Assembly (NCBI RefSeq): GCF_001952075.1
Contig: NZ_LXYU01000001.1
Location: 620,001 to 684,000 of the forward strand
Direction of reading: 5' to 3'
DNA from: Ditibartonella apis
GTDB taxonomy: Bacteria; Pseudomonadota; Alphaproteobacteria; Rhizobiales; Rhizobiaceae
Length of the DNA: 64,000 nucleotides
Numbering within the stretch: the stretch's first letter is position 1; every line of letters begins with the position of its first letter. The position numbers and the translations under genes are program-made. Positions 1 to 10,724 of this stretch are shown piece by piece. The notes under the pieces are model-generated. The model saw only the letters and a list, made by a program, of their open reading frames with translations. It did not search any database and had not been told where the DNA came from.

Positions 1-355
1 GTTGATTTTCTTGTTGAATGGTGGTGCAGGAGAGCCTTCTGCTCCAACCTATCAGCTCTCGCTCGGCACAAGTTTCAGTATTCGTACTGCAGTCCAGATG
101 GATATTGGCGATACGACCGATCGTACGGGGCGTGCATCTGCCGGTGCTGTCGATGGTCGTTCGACTTATGTCTTGAAAGATATGAAAAATAATCCTCTCG
201 CACGGCGGACACGGACTGTCAGTGCTTCGTTCGATCGGCCTCGTCAGGAATATGCAAACTTGCAAGCAGAAGAGGATGCCAAGAAACGTGCAGCGGAAGA
301 GCTCGCCGAGCAAATCTTCTTGTCTTTGGCTCAGGATATGTCGAAGTTGAAATGA
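1..355 (+). CDS. lptE: LPS-assembly lipoprotein LptE, C-terminal part (5' cut by window)
   Basis: This is the C-terminal part, about 117 residues, of a protein resembling LptE of Hyphomicrobiales, the outer-membrane lipoprotein that plugs LptD during lipopolysaccharide insertion. The frame is open to the left edge, so the lipobox and start lie outside the window; the TTG at base 2 is not taken as a start. Visible traits are a beta-strand-like 'TYQLSLGTS' stretch and an Ala/Glu-rich end 'RAAEELAEQIFLSLAQDM', typical of the alphaproteobacterial family tail. A strong terminator follows directly. Identification rests on this C-terminal pattern only. Confidence 0.7.
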   Translation, partial: LIFLLNGGAGEPSAPTYQLSLGTSFSIRTAVQMDIGDTTDRTGRASAGAVDGRSTYVLKDMKNNPLARRTRTVSASFDRPRQEYANLQAEEDAKKRAAEELAEQIFLSLAQDMSKLK

Positions 356-361
356 TTCGTT

Positions 362-397
362 ATTCCGGCAGATGAAAAACACTGCCGGAATTTTTTT
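362..397 (+). terminator. Rho-independent terminator after lptE
   Basis: A 10-bp stem (ATTCCGGCAG / CTGCCGGAAT) with a loop of about 10 nt is followed by a run of seven T. It lies 7 nt after the lptE stop codon. Confidence 0.85.
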
Positions 398-1028
398 AAA
401 AAATTTTACAACCAGGTTTTTTTAAACCTTACTGTCGCGTGAAGTTACACTGTTTTTATGCGGCAGTGAGAAATAAAGCTATTTTATCCCATTCAGTCCG
501 GTAGCTTCCGGTCTCTTTCCGATCCTTGCGCTTTACCTCTAAATCTTTCCGTTAAAAGCCGTTGAGAAAATTCGCAAACATGGTTTTGCTTGCTCCTGCA
601 ATTCAAGAATTGGCTGCATCAATTGTGCGAACGTGGCGTCTCTGTCAAAACGCCGTTGTTTATTGCAAACAATATCCGTTGCTAAAAAGAGTGATCAAAC
701 AAAGCGGTATAAAGTCAATGATATTCGTTCTGGAATTGGCTATGTGACACGGAATGATTTTCGGCACATCTGTATTTATTATTTTGTGCGCGGCATAACG
801 AAATTTATCGGATAACCAACCTGAATCTGTAAGTTGTTTCAAATATGCGGTTACAGCTCGGTTCGAGTGGATGTCTGTTTTTAGAAAGTAAATTAACAAC
901 GAACGTTATTTTAATTGAAAAAAGCAATTCGTTGAACGTGAGGTCAACTAATAAATTATGACGCTTAGTAAAATATGAATTTTAGAGTTATGAAAAATAT
1001 TTCATAAATAATTCAATTATGAAAACGT
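398..1028. other. Non-coding stretch between lptE and fsa
   Basis: About 630 bases are AT-rich and hold only short overlapping reading frames (the longest about 79 codons) with no recognisable domain and no good ribosome binding site. In many relatives holA (DNA polymerase III delta) follows lptE, but I see no holA-like protein here. The stretch may be a decayed gene or plain spacer. Confidence 0.5.
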
Positions 1029-1070
1029 AAAAACAAAAGTGGTAAAAGAATTTATTTTCTATTTACCACT
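1029..1070 (-). terminator. Terminator of fsa
   Basis: A 9-bp perfect inverted repeat (AGTGGTAAA / TTTACCACT) with a 15-nt AT-rich loop is followed, on the minus strand, by a T-rich tract (CTTTTGTTTTT). It lies about 55 nt beyond the fsa stop. Confidence 0.6.
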
Positions 1071-1123
1071 CTCATTGATAGCCAATTGAATTCAACTGTT
1101 ATCTGTTTTTATTGCAATAATAT

Positions 1124-1777
1124 TCATCCGATAGTCTGGCCGGTTTTTTCCCAGTCTTTCATGAAAATTTCAAGACCTTTGTCCGTAAGCGGGTGTTTTA
1201 TCAGCAATTTCATGATTGAAGGCGGGATTGTTGCGACATCGGCGCCGATAAGGGCAGCTTCCTTGACATGATTGACTGTACGGATAGAGGCAGCGAGAAT
1301 TTGTGTCTTGAAGTCATAATTGTCAAAAATTGTCCGGATTTCACCAATGAGATCCATGCCATTCAATCCGATATCATCAAGCCGTCCGATGAAGGGGGAA
1401 ACGAATGTTGCACCGGCTTTTGCCGCAAGCAATGCCTGATTGGCGGAAAAACACAAGGTCATATTGGTTTTCAAGCCCTTGGCGGAAAGAGCTTTACAAG
1501 CTTTCAATCCGTCAAATGTCAGGGGAAGTTTGATGCAAATATTGTTGGCAATTTTTGCCAATATTTGCGCCTGTTTCATCATTCCGTCAAAATCGGCAGC
1601 GGTAACTTCCGCAGATACTGGGCCGTCAACGAGCGCACAAATTTCTTTCGTTACCTCGATAATATCACGTCCGGATTTCAAAATAAGTGATGGGTTGGTT
1701 GTTACACCGTCGACAAGCCCCAGATTGTTAAGTTCCGAAATTTCCTCAATAATGGCAGTATCAACAAAAAATTTCAT
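1124..1777 (-). CDS. fsa: Fructose-6-phosphate aldolase / TalC-type small transaldolase
   Basis: This 217-residue class I aldolase belongs to the short transaldolase (FSA/TalC) subfamily. Such enzymes cleave fructose-6-phosphate to dihydroxyacetone and glyceraldehyde-3-phosphate, or act as transaldolase. The N-terminal 'MKFFVDTA', the '[10 protein letters not shown]' loop, the Schiff-base lysine in 'CIKLPLT' (Lys83) and the '[13 protein letters not shown]' segment are all present. Length is normal for the family. The start is supported by AGGAG 8 nt upstream. It is divergent from priA. Substrate preference (FSA versus transaldolase) cannot be told from sequence; a transaldolase role beside the tkt of this window would complete the non-oxidative pentose phosphate route. 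Confidence 0.93.
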   Translation of the reverse strand: MKFFVDTAIIEEISELNNLGLVDGVTTNPSLILKSGRDIIEVTKEICALVDGPVSAEVTAADFDGMMKQAQILAKIANNICIKLPLTFDGLKACKALSAKGLKTNMTLCFSANQALLAAKAGATFVSPFIGRLDDIGLNGMDLIGEIRTIFDNYDFKTQILAASIRTVNHVKEAALIGADVATIPPSIMKLLIKHPLTDKGLEIFMKDWEKTGQTIG

Positions 1778-1874
1778 GGGTTAGCTCCTGAGCTTTCTTA
1801 TGCAGCCTGATATTTGGCGATTTGCTGTGATTTTCTTGTTATGATCCATTGTTTTATGCAAAAGCAAGTCCAAC

Positions 1875-4079
1875 ATGACGCTAGCGATGACAAAAACCGA
1901 ATCAAAGACACCAAAAACCGTTTCAGTGTTGGTACCGATGCCGGCAGAAACAGCCTATAGTTATTCGGTGCCGGATAATATGGAAGTCCAAGTCGGTTCA
2001 ATCGTGCGTGTGCCTTTGGGACCCAGACAAGTTGCCGGTCTTGTTACCAACGAGGCCAACAGCAATGACAAAGTGTCGGTTAAAAAATTGCGGCCGATTT
2101 CCGAATTGTTCAATTGTCCGCCACTGCCGGCTGACATGATGCGTTTTATCCATTTCGTTTCCGACTATACTCTGTCGCCTCCCGGAATGGTGGCACGCAT
2201 GGCTTTGCGCGTTCCTGCGGCATTCGATCCGGAACCGGCCATTTCAGGATTGCGCTATTGTGGTGGTAAAGTCGAAAAAATGACGGCTGCACGCAAACGC
2301 GTTCTTGAACTCGCACAAAATGGTCTGGCCTGGACAAAATCAGGGCTTGCCCACGCGGCGGGAACGTCGACAAGTGTTGTAGAAGGGTTAAAAAACTCCG
2401 GTGTATTCGAAGAGATAGAAATGCCGCCACCTCCTGTTGTGGCGCTCCCCGATCCGGACTATTCAAGTCCGATACTCGAGAAAGCACAAAAGCTTGCCGC
2501 CGATACACTGATAGAAGCTGTTGACGGAGATCGTTTTAAAGTTTTGTTGCTTGATGGCGTTACCGGTTCGGGCAAGACGGAAGTCTATTTTGAAGCTGTC
2601 GCGCAAGCCCTTAAAAAAGGTAAACAAGTCCTCATTCTCTTACCCGAAATAGCGTTGACGCAGCAGTTTCTGGATAGATTTGAAAGCCGCTTTGGTGCGC
2701 CGCCTGCCGAATGGCATTCCGATCTTACGCCTAAACAGCGCGAACATGTCTGGCGACAGGTCATTGAAAAGCGCGTGCAGGTTGTTGCAGGAGCGCGGTC
2801 TGCCCTGTTTCTTCCCTTTGAAAATCTGGGACTGATTATTGTCGATGAAGAACATGATACTGCCTATAAACAGGAGGACCGTGTTTTTTATAATGCGCGT
2901 GATATGGCCGTGGCACGTGGCTCGTTTGGCGGTTTTCCGGTTGTTCTATCTTCTGCAACCCCTTCTGTAGAAAGCAAAGTCAATGCTCTTCAGGGGCGCT
3001 ATCAAGCAGTTCATCTGCCTTCCCGTTTCAGAAAAGCGGCTATGCCGGATTTGCGTGCTATCGACATGCGTAAAAACGCTCCCCCCTCGGGTAGATTTTT
3101 GTCACCACCACTTGAACTTGCCATGCGTCAGGTACTTGATCGCAATGAACAGGCGCTGATATTCCTTAATCGCCGCGGTTACGCCCCTTTGACTTTATGC
3201 CGCGTTTGCGGACACCGTTTCCAATGTCCGAACTGTTCAAGCTGGCTAGTGGAACACCGTTTTCGCGGCCAGCTTATGTGTCACCATTGCGGCTATCATG
3301 AACCGATACCTGAAGCTTGTCCCGAATGCGGGACACTTGATCATCTGGTTGCCTGTGGTCCGGGGGTTGAAAGAATTGCCGAGGAAACATTGAAGCTATT
3401 TCCCGAGGCACGCATTCTGGTTTTGTCAACCGATCTGGTTGGCGGCGTCAAAAGATTAAGGCTCGAGCTTGAAGCAATTTCAAAAGGCGAGGTGGATATC
3501 GTTATCGGAACACAACTCGTTGCCAAAGGCCACCATTTTCCGGGTATTTCACTCGTCGGCGTTGTTGATGCGGATTTGGGACTTTCAAATGGCGACCCGC
3601 GCGCGGCCGAACGTACATTCCAGTTGTTGTCCCAGGTTACCGGTCGCGCTGGTCGTACAGGGCTGAAAAGCCAAGGATTGATACAAACTTATCAGCCCGA
3701 TCACCCCGTTATGCAAGCCATTATTTCGGGGGATAGCGAAGCTTTTTATAAAAGAGAAATTGACGAGCGGGCACGCCATAATCTTCCGCCTTTTGGACGT
3801 CTTGCAGCCCTTATTGTTTCATCGGAAAGCCGCAGTGACGCTGAAGCCCATGCACGTGCATTGCGTCAGGCTGCGCCATCAGCCGGTGAAATATCTGTTC
3901 TGGGACCGGCTGAAGCGCCCTTGGCATTGGTTCGTGGAAGATACCGTTTCAGACTGCTTTTGCAGGGAAGTCGCCGCGCCGATATGCAATCTTTTATTCG
4001 TGCGATGCTTGCCCGCGGTCCAAAAATTCGTGGTACAATACGGGTGCAGGTTGACATTGATCCGCAAAGTTTCATTTAA
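1875..4079 (+). CDS. priA: Primosomal protein N' (replication restart helicase PriA)
   Basis: This 734-residue superfamily 2 DNA helicase reloads the replisome at collapsed forks. In order it has an N-terminal DNA-binding domain (about 1-120), Walker A 'GVTGSGKT' (228-235), a DEEHD Walker B (324-328), a zinc-binding insertion with eight cysteines (442, 445, 451, 454, 469, 472, 482, 485) and helicase motifs V/VI around 'IGTQLVAKGHHFPG' and 'QVTGRAGR'. All catalytic motifs look intact. ATG at 1875 is taken as start; an ATG four codons later is an alternative. The short divergent gap to fsa probably carries both promoters. Confidence 0.97.
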   Translation: MTLAMTKTESKTPKTVSVLVPMPAETAYSYSVPDNMEVQVGSIVRVPLGPRQVAGLVTNEANSNDKVSVKKLRPISELFNCPPLPADMMRFIHFVSDYTLSPPGMVARMALRVPAAFDPEPAISGLRYCGGKVEKMTAARKRVLELAQNGLAWTKSGLAHAAGTSTSVVEGLKNSGVFEEIEMPPPPVVALPDPDYSSPILEKAQKLAADTLIEAVDGDRFKVLLLDGVTGSGKTEVYFEAVAQALKKGKQVLILLPEIALTQQFLDRFESRFGAPPAEWHSDLTPKQREHVWRQVIEKRVQVVAGARSALFLPFENLGLIIVDEEHDTAYKQEDRVFYNARDMAVARGSFGGFPVVLSSATPSVESKVNALQGRYQAVHLPSRFRKAAMPDLRAIDMRKNAPPSGRFLSPPLELAMRQVLDRNEQALIFLNRRGYAPLTLCRVCGHRFQCPNCSSWLVEHRFRGQLMCHHCGYHEPIPEACPECGTLDHLVACGPGVERIAEETLKLFPEARILVLSTDLVGGVKRLRLELEAISKGEVDIVIGTQLVAKGHHFPGISLVGVVDADLGLSNGDPRAAERTFQLLSQVTGRAGRTGLKSQGLIQTYQPDHPVMQAIISGDSEAFYKREIDERARHNLPPFGRLAALIVSSESRSDAEAHARALRQAAPSAGEISVLGPAEAPLALVRGRYRFRLLLQGSRRADMQSFIRAMLARGPKIRGTIRVQVDIDPQSFI

Positions 4080-4172
4080 TGCTCTTGCTTTTGACTTGAA
4101 GTAACGAAATGGTATCGGTTGGAAAAATTTTAAGCTGATGCGTTGGCAAATCGTATCCAGAGGATCGTAACG

Positions 4173-4811
4173 ATGCGTTTTTTATTGGTGTTATCGGCGT
4201 TATTGTTTTCGATAAGTCCGGTTTTTTCTCAATCCGTTTCCGAAGTTATCGGCCACGATAGCCAGAACAATAAAAAAAGTGCCGATGTTACAGTTTTTGT
4301 CTTTGCCTATAGTATGCTCAAAGAATCGGACAAAGTGTTTATGCCGATGATTGAGGAACCGGCTAACAGCATGATGAAAGTCTGTAAAAAACCGACAACC
4401 AAAGCCAAACAATGGGTCTATATGAATATTGTCCAGCAATATGATCATATTTTGAAAGAGGTTTATCAGCTCGAAAAGGGATTGAGTATCAACGGAAAAG
4501 CTGAACCGGGCCCGGCTGCGAGTCGCATGACAACAACTTTGAGCCAACGCCGTGATATGATGGAAACGGCCCGTGCACTTGATCTTTCTGCCGAAGTGGT
4601 GGAGGTGCGCATGGAAGCCAATGACGCGTTGATGGATAAGGCATTGATCGAAACCGGAGATACTGTCGCTTCTTCGGCGTTTGATACTTTCAAGGAAACC
4701 AATACTGCAAAAATAAAATCCGTGCCTCAGGATATCGAGAAAATGTTGCAAGACAACTGCCTGAAAGATCCGGGGGGAGAAGAAAATTTTATAACCTCTC
4801 CTGCGCAATAA
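4173..4811 (+). CDS. Secreted protein of unknown function
   Basis: This 212-residue protein has a clear Sec signal peptide (hydrophobic 'FLLVLSALLFSISPVFS', cleavage likely before QSVSEV). ATG 4173 is chosen over an upstream TTG (4143) because AGAGGA precedes it and it puts the signal peptide at the N terminus. The mature part is mostly alpha-helical in character, polar, with two cysteines ('VCKKP' and 'DNCLKD') that could form a disulfide. I recognise no domain. It lies between priA and the ATP synthase operon, about 90 nt after priA. Confidence 0.8.
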   Translation: MRFLLVLSALLFSISPVFSQSVSEVIGHDSQNNKKSADVTVFVFAYSMLKESDKVFMPMIEEPANSMMKVCKKPTTKAKQWVYMNIVQQYDHILKEVYQLEKGLSINGKAEPGPAASRMTTTLSQRRDMMETARALDLSAEVVEVRMEANDALMDKALIETGDTVASSAFDTFKETNTAKIKSVPQDIEKMLQDNCLKDPGGEENFITSPAQ

Positions 4812-4921
4812 TATCCATTCCTATTTTCTTTTGCAGGAAAGCATGCATATAGAATTATCATATATGCTTTTTTTAAACGTGTGCGAAATTCGGCCTTTAG
4901 AGGATCTGATGGTGTGTAATC

Positions 4922-5314
4922 ATGATTGAACTTTACTTTCCCCAAAGTTGCGGAGAATGGCTTGCATGGCTCGTGGCATGGGGGTTCGTGTTTATCGGCA
5001 TATTCTATTTTTTCTGGCCGAAAGTCGCTATGCGTATGTTCTGGACCTATCCTCAACAAGAATCAGCATCATTGCTTGCAGCCGTACGGGGAAATATGGG
5101 GGGTGTTCCGCTCGGAATAGGAATCGGTTATTTATTGTTTGCACAACCTTTTTTAGCCGTCGCGCTATTTTTGGCAGCATTTTTCGCTCTCGTCGGGCGG
5201 CTTGCCTCATTTATAATTGACAAAAGCTTTTCTGGCTTTAATGTCATTGCGCTATCAATCGAAATAGTGTTTTCAATAGCTAGTTTTGTTTATGCTTTCG
5301 GTTTTGTAGCTTAA
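4922..5314 (+). CDS. Small four-helix membrane protein, DUF4345-like
   Basis: This 130-residue integral membrane protein has about four hydrophobic segments: residues 13-32 ('WLAWLVAWGFVFIGIFYFFW'), 57-77, 78-95 and 104-127. The 'RGNMGGVPLGIGIGYLL' segment resembles the conserved Arg/Gly pattern of DUF4345 proteins, whose function is unknown. It starts with ATG at 4922. It is co-oriented with priA upstream and atpH downstream, but the 196-nt gap to atpH and a palindromic promoter-like region suggest separate transcription from the atp operon. The family assignment is moderate. Confidence 0.75.
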   Translation: MIELYFPQSCGEWLAWLVAWGFVFIGIFYFFWPKVAMRMFWTYPQQESASLLAAVRGNMGGVPLGIGIGYLLFAQPFLAVALFLAAFFALVGRLASFIIDKSFSGFNVIALSIEIVFSIASFVYAFGFVA

Positions 5315-5361
5315 ATATTAAAAAAATAAGGCGTAGTTTTAAAAAGCAGCCTGTTGCGGTG

Positions 5362-5374
5362 TTGCGAGTCGCAA
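5362..5374. promoter_or_regulatory. Palindrome TTGCGAGTCGCAA in the atp operon promoter region
   Basis: A perfect 13-bp inverted repeat centred on GAGTC (a GANTC site, the CcrM methylation target in alphaproteobacteria) lies about 140 nt before atpH. It is followed within a few bases by a -10-like TATGCTAGAT. It may be an operator or methylation-sensitive promoter element; the regulator is unknown. Confidence 0.35.
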
Positions 5375-5510
5375 TTGTGTATGCTAGATGCCTATCAACT
5401 TTTAATATTTGAATAGCGGTTATATACCGGCAACGTAAAAAGTTATCTGGCATTACCGGGTTGGCAGGTTTTTCAAGTCAACTCTCTGCTAAGGGGAAAG
5501 ACAGGATAGA

Positions 5511-6086
5511 GTGTCAAAATCGTCTTCGCTAACATCTGCAGTAGCCGAGCGTTATGCTACATCACTTTTTGATCTGGCACATGAATCCAAGTGTGTCGAT
5601 GCAGTAGAAAAAGAACTGTCTTCATGTCTTTCATCGATCGAATCAAATAGCGATTTGAAACGTCTGGTTTTCAGCCCCGTTTTTTCGTCAGTCGAACAGG
5701 AAAAAGCGGTAGCTGCTTTATGTAAAGAAGCAGGTATGGGCAAAAATACCGCCAGTCGTTACGTCGCCAATTTTTTATGTGTTGTTGCATCGAATAGGCG
5801 GCTTTTTTTATTGCCGGCCATTGTTTCTGCCTTTCGTGGTCTTGCCGCAAAATTCCGCGGGGAAATATCGGCGGAAGTTGTTTCGGCACAGAAATTGAGT
5901 TCAGCTCAGGAAAAAGAGCTGAAAGCAACATTGAAAGCAGTGGCAGGCAAAGATGTCAGCCTGCGTACAACTGTTAATCCGGATATATTGGGTGGCCTTA
6001 TCGTCCGACTCGGTCCGCGTCAGATCGATACGTCACTGTCATCGAAATTGTCTTCGCTTAAGCTTGCACTGAAAGAGGTCGGCTGA
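5511..6086 (+). CDS. atpH: ATP synthase F1 delta subunit
   Basis: This 191-residue OSCP/delta subunit links the F1 head to the peripheral stalk. The N-terminal helical domain ('[13 protein letters not shown]') and the C-terminal '[21 protein letters not shown]' pattern, split here by neighbouring variation, are characteristic of the family. The start is GTG at 5511 with a purine-rich AAGGGGAAAGA upstream. It is first gene of the atpHAGDC operon and overlaps the atpA start by one base, suggesting translational coupling. The Fo genes are not here, as is usual in alphaproteobacteria. Confidence 0.95.
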   Translation: MSKSSSLTSAVAERYATSLFDLAHESKCVDAVEKELSSCLSSIESNSDLKRLVFSPVFSSVEQEKAVAALCKEAGMGKNTASRYVANFLCVVASNRRLFLLPAIVSAFRGLAAKFRGEISAEVVSAQKLSSAQEKELKATLKAVAGKDVSLRTTVNPDILGGLIVRLGPRQIDTSLSSKLSSLKLALKEVG

Positions 6087-7615
6087 TGGATATTAAACCG
6101 TCGGAAATATCTAAAATCCTGAAGAGTCAAATCGAAAATTTCGGTAAAGAGGCCGAAGTTTCCGAAGTTGGCCAGGTTCTGTCTGTGGGTGACGGTATCG
6201 CCCGTGTTTATGGCTTGGATAATGTTCAGGCCGGTGAAATGGTCGAATTTCCCGGTGGTGTGCGTGGCATGGCGCTCAACCTCGAGAGAGATAATGTCGG
6301 TGTTGTTATTTTCGGCTCCGATCGTGATATTTGTGAAGGCGATACAGTCAAGCGTACGAAAACAATTGTTGATGTTCCTGTTGGTCCGGAACTTCTCGGT
6401 CGTGTTGTTGATGCTTTGGGCAATCCGATTGATGGCAAGGGTCCGATCAATGCCAAAGAACGTCGCCGTGTCGATGTAAAGGCGCCGGGCATTATTCCAC
6501 GTAAATCGGTTCACGAACCGATGTCGACAGGTCTTAAGGCTATCGACGCTCTTATTCCTATCGGGCGTGGACAGCGTGAATTGGTGATCGGTGACCGTCA
6601 GACGGGTAAGACTGCTATTCTGCTTGATACATTTCTCAACCAGAAGCCCGCACATGACCAGAATATTGAAAAAGACAAACTTTATTGCGTTTATGTCGCC
6701 GTCGGACAGAAACGTTCGACTGTTGCCCGCTTTGTAAAAGCGTTGGAAGAGCGCGGTGCACTTGATTATTCGATCATTGTTGCTGCGACTGCTTCCGAAC
6801 CGGCTCCGATGCAATTTATTGCACCATTTGCCGGTTGTGCAATTGGTGAATATTTCCGTGACAACGGTATGCATGCTTTGATCGGTTATGACGACCTGTC
6901 GAAACAGGCGGTTGCTTATCGTCAAATGTCATTGTTGCTTCGCCGTCCGCCGGGGCGTGAAGCTTATCCGGGCGATGTCTTCTATCTGCACTCCCGTTTA
7001 CTTGAACGCGCAGCCAAGATGAACGATGCCCACGGTGCCGGATCATTGACAGCACTTCCTGTCATTGAAACACAGGCCAATGATGTTTCTGCCTATATTC
7101 CGACCAATGTTATTTCTATTACAGATGGTCAGATATTTCTTGAAACAAATCTGTTCTATCAAGGTATCCGCCCGGCAGTGAATGTCGGTTTGTCGGTCTC
7201 GCGCGTCGGCTCTGCAGCCCAGATCAAGGCAATGAAGCAGGTAGCAGGTTCGATCAAGGGCGAACTCGCTCAATATCGCGAAATGGCGGCGTTTGCCCAG
7301 TTCGGTTCCGATCTTGATGCTTCAACGCAGCGTTTGCTCAATCGTGGTGCACGATTGACCGAGCTGTTGAAACAACCGCAATTCTCGCCATTGAAGACAG
7401 AAGAACAGGTTGCTGTTATTTTTGCCGGTGTGAATGGTTATCTCGACAAGCTGGCGGTCAATCAGGTCAGCAAGTTCGAACAGGGACTTTTGGCGCTGAT
7501 GCGGACCGACCACAAGGATGTTCTAGACGGTATTCGTAAAGAGCAAAAATTGACCGACGAGCTTAAAAATAAGCTGACAAGCATTTTGCAAGCTTATTCC
7601 AAGAATTTTTCTTGA
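6086..7615 (+). CDS. atpA: ATP synthase F1 alpha subunit
   Basis: This 509-residue regulatory, non-catalytic nucleotide-binding subunit of F1 has the P-loop 'GDRQTGKT' at 169-176. The alpha-subunit signature region runs from '[17 protein letters not shown]' to '[13 protein letters not shown]', which carries the arginine finger (Arg373). Length and motif order are normal. The ATG shares its first base with the TGA of atpH. A long antisense frame across this gene is a codon-bias shadow and was not annotated. Confidence 0.98.
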   Translation: MDIKPSEISKILKSQIENFGKEAEVSEVGQVLSVGDGIARVYGLDNVQAGEMVEFPGGVRGMALNLERDNVGVVIFGSDRDICEGDTVKRTKTIVDVPVGPELLGRVVDALGNPIDGKGPINAKERRRVDVKAPGIIPRKSVHEPMSTGLKAIDALIPIGRGQRELVIGDRQTGKTAILLDTFLNQKPAHDQNIEKDKLYCVYVAVGQKRSTVARFVKALEERGALDYSIIVAATASEPAPMQFIAPFAGCAIGEYFRDNGMHALIGYDDLSKQAVAYRQMSLLLRRPPGREAYPGDVFYLHSRLLERAAKMNDAHGAGSLTALPVIETQANDVSAYIPTNVISITDGQIFLETNLFYQGIRPAVNVGLSVSRVGSAAQIKAMKQVAGSIKGELAQYREMAAFAQFGSDLDASTQRLLNRGARLTELLKQPQFSPLKTEEQVAVIFAGVNGYLDKLAVNQVSKFEQGLLALMRTDHKDVLDGIRKEQKLTDELKNKLTSILQAYSKNFS

Positions 7616-7635
7616 CCTAATGATGGGACGGTTTA

Positions 7636-8523
7636 ATGGCTTCGCTAAAAGATCTTAGAGATCGTATTGCCTCGGTTAAGGCGACGCAGAAAATTACCCG
7701 TGCGATGCAAATGGTCGCTGCGGCAAAGCTGCGTCGCGCCGAAGAGGCAGCAGAAGCAGCGCGTCCGTATGCGCAACGTATGGCCGCGGTGCTTGCCGAT
7801 CTCGCTTCACATATTGGAGCAGAAGATGCACCCAAACTAATGGTTGGGACCGGCAAAGACGACGTTCACCTTCTTATCGTTTGCACCGCAGAACGCGGTC
7901 TTTGTGGCGGGTTCAATTCCCAGATTGCCCGTCATGCGATAGAACATATCAAGCTGCTTCAGGTTCAGGGCAAAACTGTAAAAATTCTGACTGTGGGGAA
8001 AAAGGGGTTCGATATTTTGCACCGCGATTATGGTCGCTTTATTGTTGACCATGTGAGCTTGCGCGAAGCAAAGCACCTCAAATATTCGCACGCCAAGAAT
8101 GTTGCTGATAAAGTTATCGAAATGTTCAAAAAAGGCGAATTTGACGTCTGCACTTTGTTCTATTCCGAGTTTGTGTCGGTTATCAATCAACAACCGACCT
8201 CCCAACAGCTCATTCCGGCTCCGAAAGATGAAGAGGATGAAGACATCCAGAACCAGAAAGTTGTTCCTGCGGTCTATGCTTATGAACCGGATGCAGCAAC
8301 AATTCTGACTACGCTTATCCCCCGTAATATCGGAGTGCAAATTTTTCGGGCTCTGTTAGAAAACGGAGCAGGTGAGATGGGCGCCAAGATGAGCGCGATG
8401 GATAATGCAACACGCAACGCCGGTGAGATGATCAATAAACTGTCGGTCACATATAACCGTCAACGTCAGGCTCAGATCACGACAGAACTGATAGAAATTA
8501 TTGCGGGCGCAGAAGCGCTCTAA
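7636..8523 (+). CDS. atpG: ATP synthase F1 gamma subunit
   Basis: This 295-residue central rotor shaft of F1 starts with the typical '[31 protein letters not shown]' coiled-coil segment (about residues 1-31). It contains 'ERGLCGGFN' (about 89-97) and ends with the partner helix '[22 protein letters not shown]'-type sequence near the C terminus. A charged insert rich in Glu/Asp lies about residues 197-205. It is 20 nt after atpA and 18 nt before atpD, in one operon. Confidence 0.97.
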   Translation: MASLKDLRDRIASVKATQKITRAMQMVAAAKLRRAEEAAEAARPYAQRMAAVLADLASHIGAEDAPKLMVGTGKDDVHLLIVCTAERGLCGGFNSQIARHAIEHIKLLQVQGKTVKILTVGKKGFDILHRDYGRFIVDHVSLREAKHLKYSHAKNVADKVIEMFKKGEFDVCTLFYSEFVSVINQQPTSQQLIPAPKDEEDEDIQNQKVVPAVYAYEPDAATILTTLIPRNIGVQIFRALLENGAGEMGAKMSAMDNATRNAGEMINKLSVTYNRQRQAQITTELIEIIAGAEAL

Positions 8524-8535
8524 TATGGAAGGTAA

Positions 8536-10155
<1,620 letters not shown>

Positions 10156-10163
10156 TAAAAATT

Positions 10164-10197
10164 GGTTCTGTCGCCTTTTTATACTGGCGGCAGAACC
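10164..10197 (+). terminator. Intercistronic hairpin between atpD and atpC
   Basis: GGTTCTGTCGCC pairs with GGCGGCAGAACC (12 bp, one G-U) around a 10-nt loop. Only GTTTGC follows, so it is not a classic terminator. It could act as a partial terminator or mRNA-processing barrier that lowers epsilon expression relative to beta. Confidence 0.55.
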
Positions 10198-10319
10198 GTT
10201 TGCAGTGCTTTGCCCGCGTGGGAAAATCTGTTTTTGCACTGCAAATAGTTTGAAATCTTCCGGTCTTTAAGGACTTTGCGGATTTTACTGTTTGTCGTTA
10301 GGGTAAGGTGACGAAAGAT

Positions 10320-10724
10320 ATGGCTAAATCATTTTTATTTGAGCTGGTTTCTCCAGAACAATTGCTGCTTTCGGAACAAGCACAGGAAGTTGTTTTGCCT
10401 GGCAGTGAAGGTTATATGACCATTCTTCCGGATCATTCACCTGTTATGACTTCGGTAACTCCGGGGGTCATCACGGTAAAAACGGCAACCGGTCAAATGT
10501 CTTTTGTTGTCTATGGCGGTTTTGCCGATATTAACAGGCATGGGTGTTCGTTACTCGCCGAGTCCGCTGTTTCGCTTGAAAAATTCGATGAACAAGATTT
10601 GGAACGTCGTATCAATGAAGCGCGAGATGTCTTTAACGAGGCAGAAAACGACGAAGCGCGCAATAAAGCAGAAGACTTCCTCCATCAATTGACATCTGTC
10701 GAAAACGTTATATCGACGATCTGA
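10320..10724 (+). CDS. atpC: ATP synthase F1 epsilon subunit
   Basis: This 134-residue subunit couples rotation to catalysis and can inhibit ATP hydrolysis. The N-terminal beta-sandwich carries 'FELVSPEQLL' and 'VVLPGSEGYMTILPDHSPVMTS'-type sequence; the C-terminal helical part contains 'EARDVFNEAENDEARNKAEDF'-like charged helices. ATG 10320 is preferred over GTG 10308 because AAGGTGA lies at a good distance. It is last gene of the operon, 164 nt after atpD and behind a hairpin. Confidence 0.94.
   Translation: MAKSFLFELVSPEQLLLSEQAQEVVLPGSEGYMTILPDHSPVMTSVTPGVITVKTATGQMSFVVYGGFADINRHGCSLLAESAVSLEKFDEQDLERRINEARDVFNEAENDEARNKAEDFLHQLTSVENVISTI

Noticed and set aside
4200-4808. 202-codon minus-strand frame opposite the secreted orphan
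   Set aside because: The plus-strand frame has a signal peptide and ribosome binding site; the minus-strand one has neither.
6020-6925. 301-codon minus-strand frame inside atpA
   Set aside because: It is a codon-bias shadow of a highly conserved gene on the plus strand.
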